This document shows, piece by piece, positions 50,637-60,627 of a stretch of 64,000 nt of DNA. Origin of the DNA: Blepharisma japonicum (Eukaryota; Ciliophora; Heterotrichea; Heterotrichida; Blepharismidae); assembly GCA_949751835.1 (NCBI GenBank), contig CATKHK010000016.1:492522-556521 (forward strand), written 5' to 3'. Numbering within the stretch: the stretch's first letter is position 1; every line of letters begins with the position of its first letter. A program made the translations under genes and the position numbers. Under the pieces are notes generated by a model that was not told where the DNA came from, searched no databases, and was given only the letters and a program-made list of their open reading frames with translations.

Positions 50637-51809
50637 TTATTTTTTCTTTGCAATGATTTCTTCATAATTTCTTGCATTTCTCTTCAGGATATCTTCGACT
50701 GGCCCCAGTAGCCGCTTAAACGAGTGCCTGTCCAAACTGACACACTTCAAACGAGAAGTAGCAATTACATTGGCAGCTCTTGGTTCATTCTTAATAAGAG
50801 CTAGCTCTCCAAAGTAATCTCCGGCAGAATATCTTAGTACCTCCTCTGGAGCATGTCCTGAATGAATTGTTTTAGTAGCAACTGCAGTGCCTTCTTCTAT
50901 AATGAAAAACTCGTTTCCTTCATCTCCTTCTCGGATTATATACTCTCCATCATTAAATATAACATTAGCAAAAGCATCTGAAAGCTGAGATCTCTCATAT
51001 GGGTCCATGCTTTCTAAAAGCTTTACTTTTGACAAAAATTGGTCATATCTTTCTCTTTTTCTAATTGCTGAGCCCTTTACAATGTGATTAAAGCATTCTC
51101 TATCCAAAGACCACAAAACGCAGTCAGATGAAGCTGTAATTGTAGCAGCCCTTGGGGCATTATAAAGCATAGCTAGTTCCCCAAAGGCTTCTCCAGGGTT
51201 GTAATCCTTTAAATACTTATTTTGCCCATTAATGACTTTAAAGCACTGCAAAGTCCCTGAATCAACCACAAACAACTCAGCGCCATCATCACCTTGTCTA
51301 ATAACAGTCTGTCCTCTACCAACAATCCTCTCTTCCATTGCATTAATCACTATTTCTTTCTCATGCTCATCAAGTGCGCTAAACATGAAAGCCTTGCTTA
51401 GCCTTTCTATAATTCTTTCCTTTTGGTCTTGGCTTTTCGGGATAATTCTTGGGCGGAAGTCTTCTTTTTTGTTTCAGTCCCCATAAGCTTCAGCAGAAAC
51501 AGCAGCCCGATGAGATTTTTTCTCTCTCTTAGCCTGAAGGTCTTCCTCTTCAAATTCTCCTTCAGATTCATCACTCTGTTCTTCTTCTGACCCAGCGTTT
51601 TTATTTGCCTTGAGCCTTGCGACCTCTTGTCTGAGAATCCTCAGCTCTTCTTTTTCACTTGGCCGATCTTGGACATTGAGCCGTTGCTTCATCCAGTCTA
51701 CCATAAAAGGGATAGGATCGTCAGGCTTGGATATAAGAAGGGCTGAGACCATGTCTTGGAGAACAGGATTGAGCACATTTTGAATGTAATCTTTATGTAC
51801 TCCACTCAT
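50637..51809 (-). CDS. cAMP-dependent protein kinase regulatory subunit (PKA-R)
   Basis: 390 residues. N-terminal dimerisation/docking helices (about 3-42: SGVHKDYIQNVLNPVLQD, PFMVDWMKQRL), an acidic linker, the pseudosubstrate-like inhibitor site HRAAVSAEAYGDW (about 98-112; Trp from TGA), then two cyclic-nucleotide-binding domains with phosphate-binding cassettes FGELAMLYNAPRAATI and FGELALIKNEPRAANV. It holds the PKA catalytic subunit inactive until cyclic nucleotide binds; in ciliates PKA regulates ciliary beat. Start is the ATG giving MSGVHKDY; an upstream GTG is not needed. Ends TAA. Confidence 0.94.
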
Positions 51810-51922
51810 ATTTATGAAAATCACATATAACTGCAGTCATTAATTAAGATGATAGCAAGTGGAAATGGAAATTTTCAAAATTCAAAACCCTTAAAATCTT
51901 TTTTTCTGTTTATATTTTCTAA

Positions 51923-52531
51923 ATGGCGTCATCTCAATTCAATGAGCGATTCAAGAATAGATCACAAGTTCTGGGAAAGTATGGGGAAATGCAAATTTCG
52001 CCTTCGAGCAGTATCCTGAAATCTCCTATCCAGCAGTCGCCGATTCTTAGTTCAGCATCAAAACAGGCCTTACATACTTTAAACGGTGGGTCAGGATCAT
52101 ATGCAGATCTTTCAAGGCCTTGTGCTGTAAAATCTCAATTAGCAATTCCATACGATCCGGATGCTTTCTGTCCTTCCATTGCTGAAAGCCCGATTGAAGT
52201 TTCAAGGAGAGCTATTAATTTAACTCCCTTAAGAAGTAAAATAGTTCAGGTTTCATATAAGGAACTAATTAAACAAGGAAAAACAGGTACTTTCACCCCA
52301 TATACTTTAAAAGACTATACAAATATAAAACCTGAGGGATATTATATGCTTGGAAGCTTAGGACCATCAACAGGAACTGAAGTTTGAAAAGCGTATAAGG
52401 AAAAGGAAGAAAGAAGAAAATTGTATATAAATAGACTGCAACCATCTCAAAGCAAAGTAAACCAAGATTTAAACCAAGCTCGGCAGTCAAAATCTGTGCT
52501 AAGATCTTCTTTAAAGGTACTGTTGGAATAA
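51923..52531 (+). CDS. Unknown protein, divergent from PKA-R
   Basis: 202 residues. MASSQFNERFKNRSQVLGKY, a Ser/Pro-rich first half (PSSSILKSPIQQSP), then a more conserved-looking segment (PYTLKDYTNIKPEGYYMLGS, LGPSTGTEVWKAYKEKEE, Trp from TGA) and a basic helical end. No domain I can name; the GYYMLGSLGP block could be a short interaction motif. The ATG is 113 bp from that of PKA-R on the other strand, so the two may share a promoter region. Ends TAA. Confidence 0.65.
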
Positions 52532-53970
52532 TTATATTGAAAGTTATAATTTAATTTTTGAAAAGTGAATGATTGATTTACATTAAAATTTTTAATAAAT
52601 CCATATATGCTTAATGGTAAACTGACAAAATTTCTACAAAGCTTAATCTTAATTTAATGAGAAGTATAAATAATTTAAGTATATAATTTTATTAACTTTT
52701 CAATTTAGTATATATTTAATTACATTTTAGTATTATTTAATTATGAGCAAATTAACTCTAAAAAACCTTCACTTCTTGTAGCATACTTAAATGTATAAAT
52801 TAATAATTCTCCACTGGCTACAATTTATGGAATCGGAATGAGCACTATTGCATATTGTAGCACTAAATAGTTGCTTGGCTTTATTACTGTTGATTATGAA
52901 TTAATACTTTAATAGATTTGAAGGAATTAAGCATAAATTAAATAAATAAATTCTAGCAGCTTTGAATAGAAACTATACCTATGCACAGTTATTTATTGTG
53001 TTTAAATTATTTATATCATTTATTTTTGTAACTCTAAGCCATTTCTTGATGTTTTCTATTTTCTATAAAATTGAATTTTTATTAAATCCATAGTTTATAG
53101 AGAAAATGTTTGCCTGGCTCTTCAATTATTTGCATAGCAGCTTATTTATTCTATTAAGTTAAATAAATTATGCTGCTAACTACTAATATTTACTTTAAAA
53201 AATGCTAATCTTAAAAGTTACAAGGTATTATAAATTTGGTTTAATTTAGAATTTGGGAGAGCATAACCACTAGTAAGGCCACTTTAGCTTAATGGGATGA
53301 ATGGCAAGAACTTCAGTGTCTATTGTAAGATTCTATAATTTAATTAAGCTTTAGTATTAAACACAATTTATTCTCAAATTATTAAATTATTGTTTCAGCA
53401 TAAGCTGAGGCAAGCTTTTTTAAGAAGCTTATTATCATTCAAAATAAATTCATATAGGAAGTGTTGACTAAAATATTGAAGGAATTATCTTCATTGAAAT
53501 TCATGGTATGATCTAATTTTGTTGTTGATTATATAAAAACTAAGTAATCAATAAGCATGCTAAAATTTTGTTTTTTAATTGAGATAAATAAAAAAGATTG
53601 GCTGGATATTAGCTTCAAGCAGCTATTTATATCTGAGGCAAAATTCTTTTGATATTTGCAGTCTCTGCTATAGATTTAGTAATTATTTGTTTTTTCAGAG
53701 TATTTCGGTGATCATTATTATAAACCTTTGTGCCGGGCTATTCATTATTATAATATTTTGAGACTTTAATTTTCATTTATTATACAATTAATCTAATAAA
53801 GCCTTAAATACTCATTTAGACAAACAGTTTAAATTAAAAAGAATTCATTTATATTAAATCAATACTTTTAAAGCTTAATTAATAAGAAATAGAAAATTTC
53901 ATTGCAATTAATATACTCTCTTTCAAAATTCAGCATATTTTATTATTTGGTTACTTATCATTAATCAATT
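52532..53970. other. Long intergenic, no feature seen
   Basis: About 1.44 kb of very AT-rich DNA. All frames are closed by frequent TAA/TAG. No RNA gene motif seen. Confidence 0.6.
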
Positions 53971-54540
53971 ATGGGAAAGGCGTGCTCAAAAGACCAAGAT
54001 TCATCCCCCAGAACTTCATCCAGATTCTCCACATCAGGTCAAAACGAAAACGCAAAAGAAAATGGTCTTTCTCAGTGACGAAGTGCCAGTTTCGGCTCAA
54101 AAGGCAGAAATGACAGTGCGAATTCTTGTCGGACATCAATAGATTCCACTTCAGCTGGGATATCAAGGAATAAGGTGCTGATCGCTGCTTACATGGGAAA
54201 TCCTGACGCTGTGCTTGAGTTTATTAACTCTGGATTTCCCATTGACCACACTTTAAACGAATCAGGATGGACACTTTTGCATGTTGCAGCACAAACAGGC
54301 GATTTGGCCCTATTGCAGCTTATTATCGACCTAGGCGCTTCAATAGATGTAAGAGAAGAAAGCGAGGACTGAACACCTTTGATGGTAGCTGCTCTAAATG
54401 GAAAGTTGGAAGCTGTCAAAGCTCTGATTGCCAGAGGAGCGGAACCGAAATTGATAAATAAGTCCAACAAAAGAGCACTAGATTTAGCGCTCCAGTATAA
54501 CTGTTCGACTGTGTATCAGTATTTAAAATCATTCTCGTAA
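53971..54540 (+). CDS. Ankyrin-repeat protein with acylation-type N-terminus
   Basis: 189 residues. MGKACSKDQDSS is a myristoylation-plus-palmitoylation type start. A Ser-rich linker follows, with a TGA Trp (LSQWRSASFG), then three ankyrin repeats (about 68-180): NKVLIAAYMGNPDAVLEF, GWTLLHVAAQTGDLALLQLI, and a third with a second TGA Trp (SEDWTPLMVAALNGKLEAV). Ends YLKSFS and TAA. Likely a small membrane-tethered adaptor; partner unknown. Confidence 0.82.
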
Positions 54541-54698
54541 TTTTTCCTATCATATTTATTTATAAAAATAGGAGTTTCTTTATTACGTAGTAATTTTATA
54601 ACTTAATATAAATCAATTTTAACTAATTTTTATATAAAATCATGTAAACCTTCACAATCTACAAATGCATTAAGCAAGAAGCTATTAAAACAGCTGAA

Positions 54699-55373
54699 TT
54701 ATGAGTATAAACAGTTGTTCGATTTATGCCCAAACGCGCAACAGCGGAAACATCTAATATCTTTAGTTTTTGAATCATCAGGGGATGGACACTGAACTGG
54801 CAAGTGCCCAAAACAATTACATCGGAAACAATACTCAAAAAATTGGGAATAGCTCACCACTGCTGCATTAGGGTGAAATTTGTAGTAAGCATCTTCAAGA
54901 AACGCCTCATCTACACTGTCAATATGTGCTTTAGGGCAAGTCTCCCCCAAAGTGCATTTCCCAGTTTCCATGAACGGAATACAGAGTTCTTTTTTCGCGT
55001 GCTTGTATTTGCACTTTTTCCCATTTTCACAGAAGCCCATATTATATCATGTACATTCCTTTTGTTCTCGCTTCTCCGAGCTGTGCTTAAATTTGCATGT
55101 AGGGATGTTGCAGGCTCCTTCAGACATGAATTTTCGACACTCAGGGATCTTATCTTCAATTATTTCGTGGAGAAAAGGACAGAGAGAACCTTTAGAGCAT
55201 GTATTGTTCATGAGGAGATATCTGCAAACTACTTCACGAATTGGAAATGTGTGCTTTAGAGGGCAAGATGACCCAGCTTCGCAGTTTCCTGAGAAAAACA
55301 TTTTGCAGACCCTTTGGTCCCAGTTATCGGTGCCATCCAAAGCTGTTCGAATCCTTTGCACTTGTCTTGCCAT
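54699..55373 (-). CDS. CPSF4: Cleavage and polyadenylation factor CPSF30 (Yth1/CPSF4)
   Basis: 224 residues. Five consecutive CCCH zinc fingers (CKMFFSGNCEAGSSCPLKH; CRYLLMNNTCSKGSLCPFLH; CRKFMSEGACNIPTCKFKH; CTWYNMGFCENGKKCKYKH, Trp from TGA; CIPFMETGKCTLGETCPKAH) and then two CCHC knuckles (CFRCNCFGHLPVQC; CFRCCAFGHKSNNC). This 5xCCCH plus knuckle order is diagnostic for CPSF30, which recognises the polyadenylation signal in the mPSF/CPF complex. Metazoan CPSF4 has one knuckle; two here is a variation. Divergent from DNAAF1 with only 38 bp between ATGs. Confidence 0.92.
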
Positions 55374-55411
55374 TTATATTAGGATTATAGATCTGAACTT
55401 TTAATAGCAAA

Positions 55412-56413
55412 ATGTCAAGCTTGAAGCCAATGACAGAGCCAGAAAAGGATGAACATGGAAACAGGATTATTACGGTTAGGTTTATAAAAAGCTTGTGTGA
55501 GCAGCAAGGATTTTTTGATACCCCCAGATTAAATAAAAGACTTTTTTTGCATTTCCAAGGGTTCATTGATATTCGAAACTTGGAGGAGTACACTAATTTG
55601 AGAGCTTTATGGCTTGAAAATAACTGAATTCGCAAGATTGAAGGTATAAGCAATTTGGTGAACTTGCGCTGCCTTTATTTGCAGAATAATCAAATCGAGA
55701 AGCTTGAAAATCTCGATACATTGACTGAGTTGGTGAACTTTAACGTCTCTAATAACAGAATTTCCAAAATTGAGGGCTTGGAAAGGCTGGCTTCACTTGA
55801 AGATTTGCATATTGCACATAATAAAATCACAAGCTCAGAAAATTTGCGTGGGTTAATTGATGTCCCATCATTGATGACCTTGGATATTAGCAGCAATGAG
55901 CTTGAAGATAATGCGCATGTATTGCAAGTGCTTGAATCTCTACCAAATTTGGCTTGCTTATATGTTAAAGAAATCGAGTGAATTAGAGGCATTGAAAACT
56001 ATAGGAAGATTTTGATTGTAAAATTAAAAAATTTGAATTATTTGAATGAAAGGCCAGTCTCAGAAAGGGAAAGGGTAAATTCAGAGATGTGGTGGGAAAG
56101 CCAAAGCTCAAGAAGTTTAGAGGAATTGTGATTGAGAAAGATTGAGGATGCTACTGTAGAAGCGGCTGAAGAGGAGAAAGAAGAAGAAAATGCTCATGAT
56201 CAGGATCCTGACTCTGAAATCAAGTTTGAAAAGTTGCCAATTTCAGAGCTAAGTATTGAGAAACTGGAACAGCTGCTTATTGACAACTTTTTTAACTTTG
56301 AAAAAGTTCACAGCTTATTAGCTTCTAAATTTAAGTGCTCTCCAGAATCAATTAGGCTTAAATGAAGTGTGCATGAGCTTGAAATAAGGGCAAATTCTAC
56401 TGTATTATTGTAA
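55412..56413 (+). CDS. DNAAF1: Dynein assembly factor DNAAF1 (LRRC50/ODA7)
   Basis: 333 residues with four in-frame TGA codons as Trp. N-terminus: ITVRFIKSLCEQQGFFDTP, NKRLFLHFQGFIDIRNLEEY, as in LRRC50. SDS22-like LRRs: LRALWLENNWIRKIEGI, LRCLYLQNNQIEKLENL, LVNFNVSNNRISKIEGL, LEDLHIAHNKITSSENL. The LRR cap is ENYRKILIVKLKNLNYLNER and PVSERER. An acidic C-terminus follows. The family is needed for cytoplasmic preassembly of outer and inner dynein arms. Human DNAAF1 is about twice as long at the C-terminus; here that part is short. Confidence 0.86.
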
Positions 56414-56514
56414 TTATTTTTTAATTTATTATCATATCATAAATCCTTTTTCTAAGGCTATTTCTGTATAATTTTTACATTTAAATCAATTTGGAGGGTA
56501 TAATAATTTATAAA

Positions 56515-58800
56515 ATGAAGCCAAGCACTCCATATTCTGCCTTTAAAAAATTTTACAGACCTTCGAAATCCAACAGCGAAAATAAGCCAAAAGGAGATGG
56601 AAGCTTAGCTAAATTAATTAAAAGACGAGCAGACGCAAGCAAAGAGCTAAATCCCACAAATATTAAGCTTAATGACTCTCTTCCCTCGTTGCTGCTAAAA
56701 CCAAAATCATCAGAAGATATGCCCCCAGACCAATTCAATGCAACGCCGCAGAAGAAGCCTCAGCTAAAGCAGCTCCCTTCCCTCTTAGTCAGCCCAAGCC
56801 GAAAATCAGAAATAAAGCTCGACATTGATAAAGTGAACCAGACAATATTTAACAATACAAATTTCCTCCCATCTCAGCGCGAAATCATTGAATCGACTTT
56901 AAAAGGAAACGATGTCTTTGTCTGCTTGCCTACAGGAGCAGGGAAATCCCTCACTTTCCAACTGTCAGCAGTCGTATCAGAAGGGCTTACCGTTGTAGTC
57001 ATGCCGCTTATATCATTAATTCATGACCAAAGTGTCCATCTCCAGCAACTCGGTATAAACTCAAGGGTATTCAATTCCATGCAGTCATTAGCTGACCAAG
57101 ATAGGATTTTTTGAGAAATTGAAGAAGACGAAAGCATAAAACTGCTGTTTGTGACTCCTGAAAAAATATCCCAAAGCGACAGAATTAATGATTTATTTGC
57201 GACTCTTTATAGGAATAAGAAATTAGCGAGGTTTGCAATAGATGAAGCACACTGTATAAGTAAGTGGGGAAGAGATTTTAGGACTGATTATTTGAAGCTG
57301 GGATGTTTGAGAAGCCAATATCCGAATGTGCCGATTATGGCTTTGACTGCTTCAGCGACAGAAAGAATTAGAAAAGATATCATCACATTGCTTGGTATGA
57401 GAAATCCTCAGCTTTTTCTAAGCAGCTATAATCGGCAGAACTTGTTCTATGGAGTTTTTAAAAAAGGCACAAATGTCAATGAAGAAATTGCCCATTTTAT
57501 TAAAGAAAATCATCCTAATTCTTCTGGCTTGATCTATTGCTTATCTAAAGAAGAATGCTCTCATTTAGCTAAAGTACTCAAAAGGACTTACAAATTTAAA
57601 GCTGAAGCTTACCACTCAGAAATTGACGCTTCCCAAAAAACTGAGATCCATGAAAAATGGAAAAGAGGAGAGTTGCAGATTATCGTCGCGACCGTTGCAT
57701 TTGGGATGGGAATTGACAAGGCAGATGTCAGATTTGTCATTCATTGCTCTTTTCCGAAGTCATTGGACTCTTATTATCAAGAAACAGGGAGAGCAGGAAG
57801 AGATGGAAATATAGCTGATTGCATTCTTTATTATGCATCTAATGATAAAAGCAGGCATGGATTTATCATTGGGTCTACTTATCAAGGAAGCACCCAAAAA
57901 GATTATAATGAACTTTCAAAAATGATTGATTATTGTGAGAACCGACTTGCCTGCAGAAGAACTCTACTACTTGGCTACTTTGGTGAAGATTTTCAAGCAG
58001 AAAATTGTAATAGCATGTGCGATAATTGTAAGGCGAAAAGATTTGGAGAAGAAAAAGACTTCACAGAAGAAGCAAGAAAAATTATTGAAGTGCTGGAAGG
58101 ACCTAGAAATGGGATAAATACGCTTATCCAGCTTACAAATTTTCTGCTTGGGAAGAAAGAAAAAACTAATAATCATAGCTTGATGGAGCACTTTGGTCTA
58201 CTACAGAAGCTTCATCCTGATACTATTTCTAAAATTTTAAAGAAAATGCTTTTAGAAGGCGTTCTTCAAGAAAAAGCTGTATCATCTGCATATGCAGGGA
58301 CTTTTGCGTATATTGAAATTGGGCCCAACGTGCTTAAATTCAGGAGAAATGAAATTAATATTGTCGTTTCTGTAGAAATCAAAGGATTAGAGCTAGCTAA
58401 AAAGCTGAAAAATGATGTAAAAATAGAAATTAAAATGCCAGCAATTAATGAAGAAGAAAACAGAAAGTATGGAAAATGCCAGCAAAAAGAAACTTTTGAA
58501 GAAATTAAAAGCAGACTTACTATGACTTTGAAGAGACTCTCCAAGCAGAAAGGAGTCGAGCCAGAAGAAATTATTTCTGAGCAAAGCTTAGATCGACTAT
58601 GTCGAGATCTGCCCGAAAACTGTGCTAACTACCCATCGGAAATTAGTCAGGAAATCAAGCACTTTAAAAAATTAAATGGGATTGAACAGCGATATGAGTT
58701 TGAAATAGACCTGGAAGCTGTTGATTTCGAATCAATTGAATTGAAGAGGAAGCCAGCTACAGATGATTCAGGAATAAAGAGAATAAAGCCTAATTGTTAA
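56515..58800 (+). CDS. RecQ-family DNA helicase
   Basis: 761 residues. Non-conserved N-terminus (about 1-115), then the helicase core: motif I CLPTGAGKSLTFQL, Ia MPLISLIHDQ, motif II IDEAHCISKWGRDFR, motif III ALTASAT, then HSEIDASQKTEIHEKWKRGE, VATVAFGMGIDKADVRFVIH and QETGRAGRDG. The RecQ zinc-binding region (CRRTLL with CNSMCDNC) and a winged-helix RQC follow. A C-terminal helical part near 640-720 is HRDC-like. One TGA is read as Trp (RIFWEIEEDES). It unwinds DNA 3'-5' in recombination and replication repair. A TTG further upstream is not used as start; MKPSTPYSAF is the first ATG. Confidence 0.93.
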
Positions 58801-58881
58801 ATAAATAATTTATTTTTGAAATTATTGAGTCATAATGGTAGATTTTCGAGATAAGTAGATAATTAATTCTTCTCTTTTTTA

Positions 58882-59775
58882 TTATTGATGAAAGACACCC
58901 TTCTTAATTAGAAACCCTGAAAGCCCAATTCTTAAGCTCTCTGGCAAAAACCCAAGACCCCACCCAATTAACTCATGGCCTGGAGCCCCATATGATAATT
59001 TTCTTGTGCCTAAATCCCTAAGAGCTCCATCAGCTACTTTATCAGGAAGAGGGCAAAAGAAGTTAACTTTTTCATTCGCATTCATATTAGTTTTGACTCT
59101 TCCAGGACACACTGTCAATACATCTGCAATATCTTTATATTCATGTGCCATAGCCATCGAAAATCCATAATTATAGCACTTGGTAGCACTATACACGGTT
59201 ACCCCACACAAAGGATACTTGCCTAAAATACTTGAGACATTTATAACTGCACTCCTAGTTCTTCTGTGAGCGAACTGATTTAAAAGGATATTCGTGAAAT
59301 GAGCCATTGGATAACAGTTTACTCCATTTAATCTGTTGATTTCTTCAGGAGACATAGCTCCTATTGTTTTTCTGATAAGCTGCCCAACGTTATTAACCAA
59401 AATTGAGATGTCATATTGTTGAAGGTGACTTTTTATTTCTCTATATTTTTCAACATTTTCATGAATTTCTTCTAAATCTGCAGTTATGGTCACTACTTTT
59501 ACCTTAAATTCTCGCTCGATTTCTGATTGGACGGTTCCAAGTTTTTCTTTATTTCTTCCTACAAGGATTACGTTGAGTCCTTGGGCTGCAATTGCTCTGC
59601 TGAAGGCTTTTCCGATTCCATCACTTGCACCTGTAATTAAAGCATAGCTGCCGCTACCATAGTTCTTTTTGAGATCTATAGGCTCTTTATAGTTCCACTT
59701 ATAAGCATAGTAGATTGGATCATATGAAAATGCCGCAAGAGTTCCTGCGCCCAAATAAAGCAAAAACCTTTTCAT
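58882..59775 (-). CDS. Very-long-chain 3-ketoacyl-CoA reductase-like SDR (HSD17B12/KAR family)
   Basis: 297 residues. N-terminal membrane segment (about 3-20), then the classical SDR fold: nucleotide-binding TGASDGIGKAF, VGRNKEK, ILVNNVGQL, catalytic Ser in NVSSILGKYP and YSATKCYNYGF (Tyr and Lys). The spacing and the NNVG box fit the HSD17B12/KAR group that reduces 3-ketoacyl-CoA in ER fatty-acid elongation. A steroid or retinoid dehydrogenase is an alternative. Convergent with RecQ, about 80 bp apart. No TGA. Confidence 0.88.
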   Translation of the reverse strand: MKRFLLYLGAGTLAAFSYDPIYYAYKWNYKEPIDLKKNYGSGSYALITGASDGIGKAFSRAIAAQGLNVILVGRNKEKLGTVQSEIEREFKVKVVTITADLEEIHENVEKYREIKSHLQQYDISILVNNVGQLIRKTIGAMSPEEINRLNGVNCYPMAHFTNILLNQFAHRRTRSAVINVSSILGKYPLCGVTVYSATKCYNYGFSMAMAHEYKDIADVLTVCPGRVKTNMNANEKVNFFCPLPDKVADGALRDLGTRKLSYGAPGHELIGWGLGFLPESLRIGLSGFLIKKGVFHQ

Positions 59776-60627
59776 TAAAATTTCTATTTATAGATTTGCT
59801 TTTGAAGAAAAATGATTAGCCAAGTTTGACTTTATAAAATCAAAACTAAATATTTCCGTTAACAAATTTTCGCAGTGAAGTTTACAATCTTAAAATTCAT
59901 TTCTAAATGTATCGTTCAAAACTTTATAGATTTATTTAATCAAATAAAGACTTTCTTAATTTTACAGTCTTAATTTATTTGGAAATTATGCTTTAAAAGT
60001 TAAATTGATATACAAATATGTCACTCAAGTGCCAGCGCTAGCTATTGAAATCTAGATGATCTTTCAGATTTCTGAAAAGTTTGCATAGGATATTCCGACT
60101 TTCGCCAACCATTCAAATTCAACATATTCATCTGACTTTATTCTTTTAAGATTGAATTTCCTATATTTGAATTAAAATTAATAGAATCTTAAAGTTCCAT
60201 CTTCTTTGAATGAACGCTCCACAGTGATATCCTGCGCTATTGCAGTGAGTATCCGTCTTAAACCTGGAATGAAGATCCCGGTTTTCTATAGAGATAAGAT
60301 CTTAAGCTATTTATTGGCTTCACTGGCCACCTCCATTTTCAACTCACGCTGTCACCCAAATTTTACACCAACCCTGCCCCTTCCAACACTAGGTCTTTCA
60401 CTTATCACGAAGTATTTTCAACGAGAGGACCTATTTTCGTCGTCTAATTCACCTCCCCTCTTATCCGGCCATCTTGAGAATAACTCAACAGATTTCGCAA
60501 TTTATTCTGGGCAAGCGGCATAAACAGCTTAAGAAATAAAGCAGTTGATTTTTGCCCTCATCCCTGCCGCAAACTCTTGCTTGACTTAATTTCCTGTCTT
60601 ATTCGTTAGAAATCATTTCATAGGCTT
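59776..60627. other. Intergenic with a GC-rich island
   Basis: About 850 bp between an SDR gene and the frameshifted coiled-coil locus. Most is AT-rich, but 60195-60540 is about 45 percent GC and is entered as a candidate RNA. Confidence 0.5.
60195..60540. ncRNA. GC-rich island, candidate structured RNA, identity and strand unknown
   Basis: Base composition jumps to about 45 percent GC, against about 25 percent in surrounding intergenic DNA and above that of most coding regions here. The only long open frame (60206-60523, plus) lacks an ATG and gives an unlikely peptide, and the minus strand is closed in all frames. Short complementary parts exist, such as CTGC/GCAG near 60231-60246. I compared it from memory with snRNAs, SRP RNA, RNase P and MRP RNA and found no clear match. 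A non-coding RNA of 300-400 nt is the best explanation but unproved. Confidence 0.35.

Noticed and set aside
60206-60523. 105-codon plus-strand frame in the GC-rich island as a protein gene
   Set aside because: No ATG start, unlikely composition, no upstream support; higher GC alone lowers stop frequency.
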